From positions 1,686,501-1,750,500 of the forward strand of contig NC_090697.1 in assembly GCF_040954835.1 (NCBI RefSeq): a stretch of DNA of 64,000 nucleotides. Direction: 5' to 3'. Positions 1 through 12,079 of the stretch are shown here, in pieces. The stretch comes from Lepisosteus oculatus (taxonomy: Eukaryota; Chordata; Actinopteri; Semionotiformes; Lepisosteidae). The notes beneath the pieces are model-generated. The model made no database searches, was not told the origin of the DNA, and saw nothing but the letters and a program-made list of their open reading frames with translations. A program made the position numbers and the translations under genes. How positions within the stretch are numbered: the stretch's first letter is position 1; each line of letters opens with the position of its first letter.

Positions 1-929
1 AAATATGGCTATAACCGCTACCGCTTTGAAGGAAAATATAGTGAAATGAAAACTATGTTCAACTGTTGGACACATAGTTCAGGCGTGCTCAGGGTAAAAT
101 TAAAATAGAAGCAAAATGCCTGACATCAAACTGAAAAAACTGTGGCAACCGAAGCGAATCTTGCTGCACCTACCCAGACTGTTTCTGTGATACTGTAACT
201 TGTTAAAGTCTTACTTTATATTCTCACAGATACTGACATTCAGCCAGTTGGGCTGTTCACATATCTGCTCATTGGAGATAGAATTGGAAGCAGTAGCACT
301 GTAGTACAGAAACAGCAAGCCCACGTCTTACAGTCAAATACATTATTCCTCAGAGAATTACACAGTCCTGCACGGGATGGGTTGCACGGAATGTTTCTTT
401 TCCCAAAGAACAAGGTCACTTCCCAAGTCACTGTGCAAAATGGGAAAAGAAAATCTGAGAAAAAAATCAGTCATTAATGTTTACAGTGTTTCAACCTCTC
501 AGTCTTCATTTAATCAAGATCTGATCTGAATGATCTGCAAACAAAGAACTGCACTCTGAAATAAGAGATTATATGATCATTTGAAATCTTAAAGCTGGGA
601 AATTGTTTCAACTGCTAGGTGAAATACATATTTAAAAGAAATGTCATTCTATAGTTACTTCCAAAGCTGTTTGTCAATATACTGTAACATGTTTTACTGA
701 TTTTTACTGACATTTTTCTAGCACAATTCTCTTTTCATTAATACATTTACAGTATGTTGTTATACAGAGGATACACATTTAAACATTTAAAATGTTAAGG
801 GAAGCTTTCTCAGAATCATTTTCAGCTGAGTGCCATTACAATTCAGTATATAATTTAATCTCGATTATCATATAAATATTGTTGTTCTCTTCCCTTTAAT
901 TTTTAAGCATGTCTGTGGTCTGCCTTCCT
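1..929. other. AT-rich intergenic sequence, no feature seen
   Basis: I found no gene, RNA gene or recognised repeat here. Short frames are few and carry no domain. Confidence 0.5.
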
Positions 930-1060
930 TTCCATCATCCATTTTCTAACCACTTCATCCAATTCAGGGTCCCAGGGGAGCTGCAGCCTGTCCCAGGCTT
1001 CACCCTTAACAGGACACGAATCCATCACGGGGCACACACACACACAGACACACACACAGA
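930..1060 (-). repeat. tRNA-derived SINE (family B), tail part with CA repeat
   Basis: Plus strand reads TCCATCATCCATTTTCTAAC, CACTTCATCCAATTCAGGGT and AGCTGCAGCCTGTCCCAG, the inverted tail of family B, followed by a CACACA/GACACA run at 1,031-1,063. A probable head part of the same insertion lies at 1,445-1,545. Confidence 0.7.
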
Positions 1061-1444
1061 CACTGTCACACCCTCATCCCACCACATTCCCACACAGAAG
1101 CGCACTCGTACTAATCACACTCCAGCCCCGAACACATCTACCAAACGACACCACTTCTGCCAATCAGCCAACCACGACACTCCAGCAATAAACACACCTT
1201 CTCCCTCGCACAATACTTAAACCCTCCAAAACCCTCTGCTCTTCGCCCGGTATTGGTCATTCTTTGGAGCTCCTACCTCGCCTTCGTTATCCAAAGCGTC
1301 TCTTCGCTTTCACGATACGAACCACGGAACTTAACTTTGACCATGTCTCTGGCCTAGCCCTCGCTGGCTCTGAAAGCTACCTGCTTGTCTCCTGACCACC
1401 TCAGGATCACCCAGAAGAACCCTATTTGAGCACAAGAAAAACTT
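1061..1444. other. Unrecognised sequence between two SINE parts
   Basis: Starts with a CA/GACACA microsatellite (1,031-1,063), then C-rich sequence with CCTTCGTTATCCAAAGCGTC and CTGGCCTAGCCCTCGCTGG, which resembles the style of fish LTRs, but without clear ends. Confidence 0.35.
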
Positions 1445-1545
1445 ACTAACTCCACAGTGACAGCGCCCCACGAACTGAACCCAGAGGCGCAGCCCTGCAA
1501 ATCAGTAATACTAACCACTGCACCTCCACGCCACACTTCTATCAT
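1445..1545 (-). repeat. tRNA-derived SINE (family B), head part
   Basis: On the minus strand: GTGGCGTGGAGGTGCAGTGG (A-box region), TTAGTATTACTGATTTGCAG, CTCTGGGTTCAGTTC (B-box region), TGTGGAGTTAGT. It probably belongs with 930-1,060. The intervening 1,090-1,440 is not recognised and may be a later insertion. Confidence 0.6.
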
Positions 1546-2539
1546 AAATGATATTGAACTTTTCAAACATATTCATATTACTCATTTTAAGTAATTTGCA
1601 GTATATAAGTGTAAGTAGTTGATTGGAAATATGATAAATTGTGCATTACTGTCATTGTCAGTAAACATTTTTAACACAAAGCAGAAAATAAAAGTGAAAT
1701 CAACCAAATGAAAGCATGAGCACAAATATATACTTTTTTGGTGTGAGGTGTTCAGAAACGTTTCTGAGAACCTTAGGGGAAGGCAATTTCTCCCCTGCCC
1801 TTCCAAATTGTACTCCTATAATACAATAAACGTAGGAAAAACTTCATAATTAATTCAGAAAAATAAATTAATAAAATTCCACATATGTTCATTGACTTTT
1901 AAATTAAAGACAAACATTTTGTCATCAGTCAAAAAAACTGTAATTATGTCTGTCTTTGTGTGTAATTTTTTTGTACTGCACAAAGATGAAACTCGAAATT
2001 TGAGCATTAGCAGTTTTCTCACATATTTAGCTTCTGAAAACATCCTGGGACATTTGTTGCTATAGCTTCCCGAGGAGGGAGCTCTGATTGTTAAAGCTCT
2101 TTTCAGCTGCCCCAGCTCTGCCCACATTCACCACTAAGTAAACCTGTTGCCATGTTGTCGGTTCTTACTGTGCCTTGCAGTCTGCTTATTTTCACCACAA
2201 AAAAGGTTAAGCTAGCACATGAAAGATGACAGTGTTAATAATAATAACTGTTCAGTATTGCTCTTAACCTTCACATTTTCACTGCCTGATATGTACATAT
2301 ATTTAGGAGGGCTTAGGCCAGTGTCACACCATTACATTAACATTAGTCAAACATTAGGTTTGCATCCTCACCTCTGGAGATTCGCCAGTTAACAAGAATA
2401 AGTTTGACAGAGCTAAACTGACCAAATATTGACGGGTTGCAAGTGAAAGGCGTTAAAAATAGGTTAGCGGGAAATGGAAAACACGACTTTGGGAAAAATA
2501 TTTACTTTACCAACCTTACTGTTGAAATTGTTAGGCAGC
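1546..2539. other. AT-rich intergenic sequence, no feature seen
   Basis: Nothing recognised apart from low-complexity A/T runs. Confidence 0.5.
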
Positions 2540-3200
2540 ACGGCAGAGAGTGTCACAGTTGCAGTGGCTGATCGCCCTGATCGCCAAGTGGGGAGCATCC
2601 GACATTGACGTTCTCTCCTCTTCGCTCCTGAGCCACCTTCCGGCATCCCAGCGGAGCCCTTCCCGTTCCCAGGATCCAGTTCTCTTGGGCTCCGCCTGTG
2701 GCTGTGCTGTCTGGGACGTGTCCAGGTTGCTGAATGTGGACCAAAGGTGGGGGCCCCACTTTGGACCCGGACCTCAGCAGACGACTCCCTTGGCCCTGTC
2801 TGTGGAGCGTCTCCTAGTCCTGCCTGACGGCACCTCCAAGAGCTGGCCTGGCCCGTCTCTAGAAAACCCCCCCCAGGAGTGAACCAACCATTCAGCCCAA
2901 CAACAGACGCATCTTGAGGATGATCGCCCCTGCTGGGAGGGTCCTGCCCAGCCACAGTGCCAAACACCTTAGCCTTCCACTGCGGCCTGAAATGAAGCAC
3001 AACTCTGGTTCCAGGTGCCCCTTCCCTTCCTGCACGTGTTTCCACCGAACTCCTTCCCTGAGTTCCAGTTTGAGTCCCAGTCTGCCTGCATGCATCCCGG
3101 GTGATTCCAGCAGACTGTCCGCTGCCCCGCGTGGTCTCTTCTCCTGGAGCTCAGACAACAGGAATCCAGACCCAACCTGTGGAGTTTGACATCCTGTTGG
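2540..3200. other. GC-rich island of unknown origin
   Basis: GC-rich sequence with open frames on both strands inside AT-rich surroundings: 110 codons at 2,550-2,882 plus strand and 193 codons at 3,045-2,464 minus strand. Neither translation shows a domain I recognise, and long frames are expected by chance where GC is high. No splice structure or poly(A) signal fits. It might be the decayed interior of a retroelement or an orphan CpG island. Confidence 0.35.
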
Positions 3201-3846
3201 GTCTCAGTTACTGGAGCCTAGCTGCGGTCTTCTTCAGAAAGTAAACAGGCTGGCTTTGTGCCCACATTGCACCCACATTGCAGTTAGCCAGCCATTCTCC
3301 CTGGACTGTGGGGCCCGAGCTCTTGGGTCCGTAACATTTCCGCCACCGTTTGTCCTCTGATCAGTTCCCCTCTTGCTTGGTCACGCTGTGTAGAGGGATG
3401 ACCTGATCTAGGCCATACACCTCATGCTTTGTGGTGTCGTACACCTCACACTTCTTAATAATCACATTGACCGTGCTCGGAGGATCATTCAAGCTATCTG
3501 ATTTTTTTTATACTCATCCCCTGATCTGTGCCTTTCCAAAACTTTGTCCCAGAGGTCTTTTGGAAGCTCTTTGTGCTTGTAGAGTCTATGCTTTGAAATG
3601 CACTACCCAGCAGAGAGAAGCTACAAGAACTGCTGAATTTATTCTAAAATCATGTGAATCACGACAACTTAAAAAAGTGGAGGGCAGTACATTGGTGTGT
3701 GACTTTGAGGGTGACTAGTTACACCCGAGCGAATTTAGAATTAAAAAACATTTGAATGCATTTTATTTCAAGGCTGTAAGGTAACACAATGTAAATATTT
3801 TGAAAGGGAGTGTACACATTCTAAAGGCACTGTATACTTTATTACT
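3201..3846. other. Intergenic sequence, no feature seen
   Basis: Becomes AT-rich again after the GC island; a short local duplication CACATTGCACC/CACATTGCAG lies at 3,262-3,283. No gene. Confidence 0.45.
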
Positions 3847-3985
3847 TGCTGAAAAGAAAAGAAAGGAAATGCAACGTTTCAGCTATGGAGCCTTCCTCGG
3901 GTGTGACCCCTTTTCAACATGGAATAAACCCACTACCTGTTCCTTCACAGCCTACACATGCTGACGCAGCTCCCTACTTGAATTA
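3847..3985 (-). repeat. Copy of the hammerhead-like repeat
   Basis: The minus strand reads CACACCCGAGGAAGGCTCC, ATAGCTGAAACGTTGC, then CTTTTCAGCA. The catalytic core is mutated (CCGAGGA for CTGANGA). A second piece in the opposite orientation follows at 3,913-3,985 (CAACATGGAATAAACCC, TGTTCCTTCACAGCCTACAC, ATGCTGACGCAGCTCCC), so the two halves are arranged head to head. Confidence 0.6.
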
Positions 3986-4325
3986 CTTTATTACTTTATA
4001 CTAATGTTCCCTTCCCATTAGTAGGGGTAACCTGTTTTGCTTATTATAAACAAAATTGTTGCACACAAGTGAAGAAAGCTTTAAAAAAAGTCCTACTGAT
4101 TAAAAATTGTTCTGCAGAGACACATTTTCTCCTTCAGATCCTTATGAGATACAGTTTAATTGGTTCCTTGATCTAAACACTTTTTTACCAATAAAAATAC
4201 ATTTTTGATTTAAAAGTCATAATGTCTTAAGATTGGCATTTCTACACATACCCTTAGAATATTAGAAGCTTACTCTGCTCTGGTCTTCTATTAAGTTAAA
4301 TAAATGTCAGTGACAGAGTTCATAT

Positions 4326-4563
4326 TGTAACACAACGGGGGCTCAGGCTGGCGCCCTTGCCGCATTAGGTCAGCCCCTGCACCGTCCGGGGCTCGAACCT
4401 GGGACTTCCGCGTCTCTCTGCAGCGACCTAGCCCCGTGAGCCAAAGAGAGATCTCTCCACAGCCCAGTAGCTGTGGTCCTGCTATCACAGGGAAGGGCGG
4501 TGACGTCACCCGCTCTGGTACGCCGGCTCTTACACACACTGCTTGTCGGCCGTAAGCGTTACA
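4326..4563 (-). mobile_element. 238-bp element with inverted termini and tRNA-like module
   Basis: Ends are TGTAAC (4,326) and GTTACA (to 4,563), flanked by ATAT on both sides; with flanks the termini form an 11-bp perfect inverted repeat. On the minus strand it carries a perfect B box GGTTCGAGCCC (4,399-4,389) and an A-box-like TGGCTCACGGGG (4,443-4,432) at tRNA spacing. It is much richer in GC than its surroundings. It could be a small solo LTR or a MITE-like element that captured a tRNA-like sequence; the family is not recognised. Confidence 0.5.
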
Positions 4564-5976
4564 ATATGTTATAGGCCTGTAAATCATGCACCATTCGTTA
4601 ATGCTAGGCTAGATATATTTAAAAAGAACTGCAATATTTACAAAAGCAAATCAAAACAATCAGATGCCTTACTTCATACGTCTAAATGAATTTTTTCAAT
4701 GACAAAAGACAAGTTAGGCAAGTTAGGCCTAACACTCAAAAACACCCTAACTCTGTCTAAAAACGTGGGGTACAAGTACACTGATAAATGTCTAAAAACT
4801 GACTGAATATTTGAATTACCCTGTCAAATCTATTTATCCTTTATTTTATAACTATTACAAAAATACATAATAGTTATATAACAGCCTATCACAGCCAGAC
4901 AGCAAAGGTGCTTATTAGCTTCTAACTACAAGTCTCTCCAGGACCTTTTGAAAAAACGTGGGATGTTGGTCAGTCGCCTCCTTCTGTTCCACTCTCCTCA
5001 GACACAGAGTACAGCAGGAGCTGTGCTACCTCTCTAGGCAATAGATTTCAGCAGCTCACCTGGAAGCCCTCTGACTTGAGGTTCTCGCCTGACCTGCTGC
5101 CTTCCACCACATGACCAAGTGTGGCAGATTACTCCCCATTGCTTTTTTTGGAAATGTGGTTCCAGACAAGAACCTCCATCTGGCCTGGACCAGCCATCCT
5201 CTGACTTATAATTATTAATTTAAAACAACTTTCTGATGTGGTTAGTGTAAAGGTGAGAACAGCACACATCGTACTCTCTTTGCTCGTTTTCTGGCAGGTG
5301 CCATTGCAGGTACAATATTCCTTGTTATTACCCGGCAGCTCAGGAAGGCTACTACTGTGGCACAGAAAAGGTGTTTCCTTTACTTGATTGTACCAAACCT
5401 CACAGGAGGAAGTGTAGCGGAGCTAGTTTGGGCACAGAGATGTCATCGCCTTCCCTGCGCGTTGCAGGGACCTCAGCTGCCTGGGCTGAGGCAGGGCTCC
5501 TTTAGCTCATGCAGCTGGTTCTCTGTTATGTTATGCTGGAGACTTTGGTTTGTGCCACGGGTGTTGCGGGACAATTCGATGGAGTGGAGCAGCGGAGGGC
5601 ACGATCCCGCGCAAAACCGCGACGGTCACAGAAGCACATAAGACAAGCACCTGGCAGGACAGCCCGAGAGCAGACACCCTGAAACTCAGTGTACCTCTTT
5701 AATTTTCAAGACCCACAAGCCTCTATCCTGAAGGGCTTCCTCTCTAACTACCATACTGGGGAACTTCAGGACTCTCTATCTTAATGGTAGCTAACCAGAA
5801 ACCACAGAATTTTTATTTGTATTCACTATATACTGTACAGTACCTGTGCAGTGATGAATTCATAATGAGTGGAACATCTTTTTAAATTGTATTTAATGAT
5901 TGTTTTCGGAATTAATGTGAATACGTTAACTATAACTGGTATTTACCATGTGATGTGACTTATTTATGAATAACTC
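4564..5976. other. Intergenic sequence, no feature seen
   Basis: A more GC-rich patch at 5,400-5,650 has a chance frame of 94 codons without a known domain. Otherwise AT-rich. Confidence 0.45.
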
Positions 5977-6172
5977 TATGAATTGTCTTCATCACTCTGC
6001 TCTCCTCCCCACTAATAGCTGATGTGTGGTGAGCGTTCTGGCGCATTATGGCTGCCATCGCATCATCCAGCTGGATGCTGCATATTGGTGGTGGTGGAGG
6101 GGAGTCCCCATTACCTGTAAAGCGCTTTGAGTGGAGTGTCCAGAAAAGCGCTATATAAATGTAAGCAATTAA
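5977..6172 (+). repeat. 5S-derived SINE, 3-prime fragment
   Basis: The last 195 bp of the 5S-SINE: TCATCACTCTGCTCTCC, GATGTGTGGTGAGCG, TGGCGCATTATGGCTGCC, AAAGCGCTTTGAGTGGAG, GCGCTATATAAATGTAAGCA. No 5S head, as expected from incomplete reverse transcription. Confidence 0.85.
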
Positions 6173-9100
6173 TAAATAATTAATTATTTGCAGTTGTGAT
6201 CTGATTTTGGTTCCCTTTATTGGCTTATTTGCTTTTAAAATAAAATCTCGAGTCAGCAAGTTTTCTTTGTGCGAATAGTCATGTTTTGAATGAGCATTTT
6301 GAAGTCATATTTTCAATTTGAAAAAGTATTCAAAGTATTGTGTCAGGCCACACTATAAGTAGATCACTGGTGTGAATAAACTTTATGTGGGTTCAAGAAA
6401 AGTTGATACAAAATGTGATATACTGTAGACTAGCGCTATGCCAGTTGAGTTTCTCAACGTGCTGACAGCACGGCATTAAAACAAAGAGCTGCTGATGTCA
6501 TAGGACATGAGAACTATAAAACACTACAGTTAGCAATGGTGGCAACAAGATGTACTTGCTTATATTTTATATTTATGGCCTTTAGATTGCTGAATGTGCG
6601 TAGAAGCACTACAGGAGGCCCAAGCCTGGCACCACAAAATTCCTGCTTCTGAATTCAGTCTTTGTAATGAGCCTCTCAATGAAGTGGAGATGAATATTAC
6701 TGCCCTATTAACACAATCAGAAACACCTGGCAAGGTTCAGAATTGGCAAATGGCAGCCTTTCCCAACTGATGAGAACTGCTACCAAGCTTTTCCAAGAAT
6801 TGTTCCGCTTTAAAATGTCCCTAATATAAAACACAGCAGCAAATTATAAACAACAGGCTTCACATATTGTACTTCTAAGATGTACAAATGTTTGCATTTT
6901 TACATTTGCCTTAAAATATAGTCGCTTCAGTTCTATCAATCATTTTTATTTATTCATGATATTTATTTTATTTGGACTTATAGTACAGGGAGAGCAGAAA
7001 CGGTGTATCAGATCATAATATCTCTAACTTCTTTTTATTCAAAATAACATTCAATTTCATGTGTAGGATGCATTGCAGGCCTTCAGTTAAATGCTCCTCC
7101 AAAATTACCACAGGAAATACACTTCTGTGTAACGTGCAAAATCACTGGTAAAACAACACCATCGATACTGTATATAATCATAAGGTACAGCAGAGATGTC
7201 AGCAAATCCCTAGACCTAGCCATGCCTGTAGGGATGAAGTGATTTCAGTATGAGGCAGCAGGGCTCCTTGAATGATGCATTCAGAGACCAGGTTAAGCCT
7301 GTCCAGATGTTGCGGATTCGTACCGTTACCTGGCCTCCCCACAGGCAGCGATGCCCAGGTGTCCACTCACCACCAGAGCCGGGCGGGTCTGTAATCAGCC
7401 AGGGTAGTCTGAGTTTACGCCACTATAATGATGTGATTGACATAAAAATGCTCCATGAAAGCAAATTAGATTTTTAAGACATCCTGAAAAAACTGTGCTT
7501 CAGTCTTAACAGCGTATTAAAACCAAAATTTATGTTAGGTTTTATATGTTAATATACAGATTTACACAGCTTTTCACAATATAATTTTGTTTATTTTCTG
7601 AATGTTATGAATACACTTGGAGGCAATAATATATTCTATCAAGAGATAGAATTATATGTACATGATTGTTTTGTATGTGTAGTATTTTCTGCAGCACAGT
7701 GACTGATGATTTCAAAGCTATAAAGAAATACAAGACAACTTTAATGTTGGTGCTCATAAATGCATGTACCAGATGTTCCTTACAGTTACTGAAACACTAG
7801 CACTTTTATTTATTTATTTGCTTTTTTTATTACACTTGGCTAGAAGGAATGCAGCTGTTGAAATGGGTAATGTGGTATTTTGGGGCCATATTGTTTTGTT
7901 TAATTGACATAAAAATGCGTCAGAGAAAAAAAAGAACTTTGTTTTTGATTGGGGTTTTAGACATTAAGAATTAAATTTATATTCTCGAATTACAAGGACT
8001 AAGCAGTTAATAGACTCAACGTACAGAATGCTTTCTGTCCGCAAGGCTTTTATGTTAGAAGGACAGATGTGTTCCATCCCTTTGTGATCTCAGGCTTTGT
8101 GCTGATGAGATGGGAGATAAAGCAATGGCTTCTACAGAGACATGTGTTAATAGCTGTGGAGTGATGTCACTGTACGTGCAGCATGATGTCATTACACATA
8201 AAGTGATGGCATCTTGCACAAATGTTTAGAGAATAAAAGACAGATACAGCCTGAAAAACATGAATGGAAACAGATGCTCACCTGGATTTGTTTCTTTCTA
8301 ATTGTTGAAACAAAGAAAAATGTACAATACAAAAAAAAAACCTTCTCTTTGATTTTTTGCAACTGTTGACAATTAGAAAAGCTAAAGATTAAGTGCCAAA
8401 AATGTTTGCTTTCCATCTGCAAGTTATTTTGTCTCTTTTGTGAAAACATATGATTTTGGCATATACAGCATTTAATTGCTTCATAGATACCATGAATGCA
8501 TTAACATGAAGCACTCTGGCTTTATTTCTCCTTACTTTAACAACTCACCTCATAAAATTCAAAAGTTTGTTTGAACACAGTAAAACACAGATTCCCTATC
8601 TAGAATACACCTTAAGAAATTCTCATTTATTTTGTTTTTTAGAGAACTGCACCTTTTAATGAAGAATAGATTTTAACATTTACTGTATTTTCGTAATTGG
8701 GTCAGATTCAATAAAAACCATATTACAGGACAATCAAGCTAATTTCTTTGCACAGTTTGCTTGACTTTTTGTAATTACAGAGTTTTGTAATTACTAGAGT
8801 TTAACTCTAGGCAAAAATTATGTTTTAGTTTATTTTTTATTGTGTCTCTGGATCTCTACAACGTTTCAATTGCTTTTTACTTCAGCCTGGATTATAATTT
8901 TATTAACAGTTAAAAAGATGTGTAATAGAGCTTTGGCACTGATAGCTATTAATGTCTACACAGTTCTCTTTAAGCAGACGACCAAGACCAAGGCAGAGCT
9001 GCCCATAACTGTCTTTGCGTTTTGTGACCAAAGAGAAATTGCTTGCTTGGGTTATTAGGAAATGTGTCAGTGTCTCTGGAATTGAGGTGGGGAATGCAGA

Positions 9101-9757
9101 AAGTTTTTCTGTATGGTGATGATATATTTTTCAGCTTAAGAAACCCAGAGAGATCTGTTCTAGCTAACTGTGTTCTAACTGTATTAGAGGCTATGTATCA
9201 TTATAGTGAGCTCTCTAGCAATGTAATGAACCTACTGTAGGTTCGTCCACATCCCTCACAGAATTAACTTTCAACTTTTCACTCCTTTTCAGTGGGTCAC
9301 GGAGTGATTCACATACTTGGTTACCTTTAAAGGTCACTGTACATTGAAATTAAAACATATGATATTCCAGCTTGCTGTTCTTTTTAATCATGGTATACAG
9401 TAATACATTTCTGTTTGATGTTTCCTATCTGGGTTTTGAGCATACAGTAAATATGCTATTCAATTTCAAACTGTTTTTTGTGTCATCAAGCTACGTTTTG
9501 CCAGTTGAGTTAATGGTGGTGGAAAAAAAATTAAATGAAGGAATAAAATTTGTATGAAAATATATAATACAGCATGTAGGGTTCACTTTAAAATAAAAGA
9601 TTGATACAAGACATCTGTGTGTCTTCATTTTGAATGATTGTTTGAGAACTGTGGTGAAACAGCAACCAAGACCAACCAACCAAGTTGCTAATACCTCTTT
9701 ACTGTATGTTACAGTAGGTGAGAGGGGAGGACTAGCCACACAGGGAGGAGACATGCT
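6173..9757. other. AT-rich intergenic sequence, no feature seen
   Basis: About 3.6 kb with only short frames without domains and A/T runs. A slightly GC-richer patch at 7,250-7,400 is not recognised. Confidence 0.5.
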
Positions 9758-9880
9758 GTATGATGATGCTCTGTGATTTGGTGTATAGTATGATGATGCT
9801 CTGTGATTTGGTGTACAGTATGATGATGCACTGCGATTTGGTTTACAGTATGATGATGCTCTGTGATTTGGTGTATAGTA
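9758..9880 (+). repeat. 30-bp minisatellite, four copies
   Basis: Four tandem copies of a 30-bp unit containing ATGATGATGCTCTGTGATTT with few substitutions. Because the unit is a multiple of three, one frame encodes MMMLCDLVYS four times; this is a by-product of the repeat, with no sign of a gene around it. Confidence 0.9.
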
Positions 9881-11751
9881 AGCTGCTTATATTCCTAGAC
9901 TGTCTACCTCATCAGCAGCCTTCACATGTTGTGATGTTTGTACTGTATAACAATCTCTGAGTACAGCGGGATGTATGAATGTTTTAAAAGACACCATCTT
10001 CTTTGTCTTCTATCTCCAATTGCTTGAACCAGATATTACTCCAGTTTGTAATACTCCTGTCCTGAAATGAGCCTCTTGCTGTTAAAAATCACTTCAAGAA
10101 ACAAAATGTGGCTTTTTCAGGCTTCTTTGAAAGTTTTCATCTGTATCATTTTACAGAATTTCAATTTAGGGCTAAAAACCTCAGATGTCAGTCTGCCAAG
10201 ATTGAGGGCTTGTCACTTGCAACCACTTCCCTTAAAATATATACATTTAATACATACAATTATAACAATGACTTGCATTTCTTCTGATAACATGAAGATG
10301 GTCTGGGACAGAGACTTGGATCATGCTTTTGAGGACGATTCCTGGCATGCAGTTTGTGAAGAGATCAATTCTTTTCAATTCCTTCTGTTAATACGAGGAA
10401 ACTCGGATTTAGGTTTCAACACAGCTCATGGCAGTCAATAACTTTGGCTGCACAACAAAGTAAAAATAATGCGATTGCATTTACAAGATGGGGAGCAAAT
10501 TTCGCCCTGGAGCAAATAACTCAGTGTCACATCCGCCAACGAAAGTTTTGTTTACCAAATCTCCGTAGTGTCAAATTATTTCTTCCTGTTAAGCAATAAA
10601 ATATATCTGTGTATTATTTACAATATTAATGCTATGTAACAAGAACATCTGAAGCCTTGGCTCTCTACCAAGATGCCTGCTTAGGTCAGGGACTCTCACA
10701 ATCAGCATCCTCTTACAAATCAAGAGTAAATTATTTTTCTGTTATAGGATCCACAAAATGTAGGATCCGCTGGCTATTGAACCTGGAACAGTCATACCAA
10801 AAATTAAGGGTAAGAGAACAACTTCTTACCATGCCCTCAATTAAAAAAATGTCTCCATTATTGCCAATAAGTCTGTGGTGTCTGCCCATAGTTTTATTTT
10901 TTCTTGAAATTATAAAAATTATGTAGAGTATTACAAGAATGGAAAATGCGTTTCCCACAGAGTAAAAGGATAGAGGAAATCATCTGCCCTCCAGCCCACA
11001 TGATGAGACTGTAGGATTGTCTTTCTGGGGAGACATGCCAGCGGTCAGCTGTTTTCCACTTCCTGCTCTGAAGAAACTGTGTCTGTGGTCTGGCTGAGTG
11101 ATCCTCAGACAGCTTACTAGTCTTTCTACTTGATCTCCTGGATGGATGTATTGTAGACATGTAGGAAACACTGATTCTTTGGAAGTGGGTAAGTACGCAA
11201 TTTATATCAGACTGCCCCTTTACTGTTTTGCATTAATGATCTATTTGCAGGCCACTTGAGGGCACCCCAGCAGAAAATACATTTTTTAAGTCTACTTGGC
11301 TTATTAAAGGGTTCCATGATTTCTCAGAAACCTTCCATTTCTCTGTGGGGGAGGAAGAGGATATGGGCGTAAATTGGCTTCCTCTTCTCCTTTCACTAAG
11401 TTTCTACTTTACTTTCTACTTTTCTTTTCTCTCTCTGTTTTTTTCTAACCTAGGTTCTGGTTCTGGTTGCATATGGTCTGGACATTTTATCGATGGATGT
11501 GCGGCTTTTGGTTAATTGTTTTTCAATGATTACCTAAACTCCACATCAGCTACAGTATGTAACCTGAGGCATTTTAAACCAGACAGTGCCTGCAATCTTC
11601 AATCTTCAATGGAGTCATGGTCTTAGGTGACTTTAGTATTATGTGGATATAAAACAACTGCTCTTCTAGGGAATTTCTAAACATGTTAGACCCTTTTGGT
11701 TTATCTTAACATGTATTGTACATGTGCCCACTATTAACATCATCCATAAAC
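9881..11751. other. AT-rich intergenic sequence, no feature seen
   Basis: A 124-codon frame at 10,067-10,441 and smaller ones have no recognisable domain, splice context or codon bias. Confidence 0.45.
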
Positions 11752-11985
11752 TAGTCCATCCATACATTTCTAACCACTTTATCAATACAAGGTCATGGGG
11801 GAGCTGGAACCTGTCCCAGCAAGCAAGAGGTGCAAGGCAGCATACATTCTGGGTGGGACGCCAATTTGGACTTTGGAAAAACCAGAGCACTTGGAACATG
11901 GAGAGAACATACAAACTCCATTTAAATAGGGTGTGGGAATCAAGCCCAGGGGTCCACTGTTCCACCGGGCCCTTTAGGTCCAGTG
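11752..11985 (-). repeat. tRNA-derived SINE (family B), nearly full length
   Basis: On the minus strand the head has a decayed B box (CTGGGCTTGATTCCC), followed by GTTTGTATGTTCTCTCCATG, CCCAGAATGTATGCTGCC and AGTGGTTAGAAATGTATGG at the tail. Family B is the common fish repeat that reads CATCCATxxxCTAACCACTT in the other orientation. Confidence 0.7.
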
Positions 11986-12079
11986 ATTACTGGATATTTA
12001 AACATCTCAGCTCCTCAGGCCTTCCACTCAAGCATTTCCTGTTGAGATTCACAGCTCTCACAGTCTCAAAACACAACCG

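Noticed and set aside
1064-1462. Apparent TGTCAC...TGACA solo LTR
   Set aside because: The right end lies within sequence that matches the family B SINE (ACTCCACAGTGACAGCG), and the flanking five bases do not match, so the ends are coincidental.
2464-3045. 193-codon minus-strand frame as a gene
   Set aside because: No domain, no splice or promoter context, and equally long frames on the opposite strand; explained by high GC.
10067-10441. 124-codon frame in intergenic DNA
   Set aside because: No domain or conserved motif, no splice sites or poly(A) context; consistent with chance.
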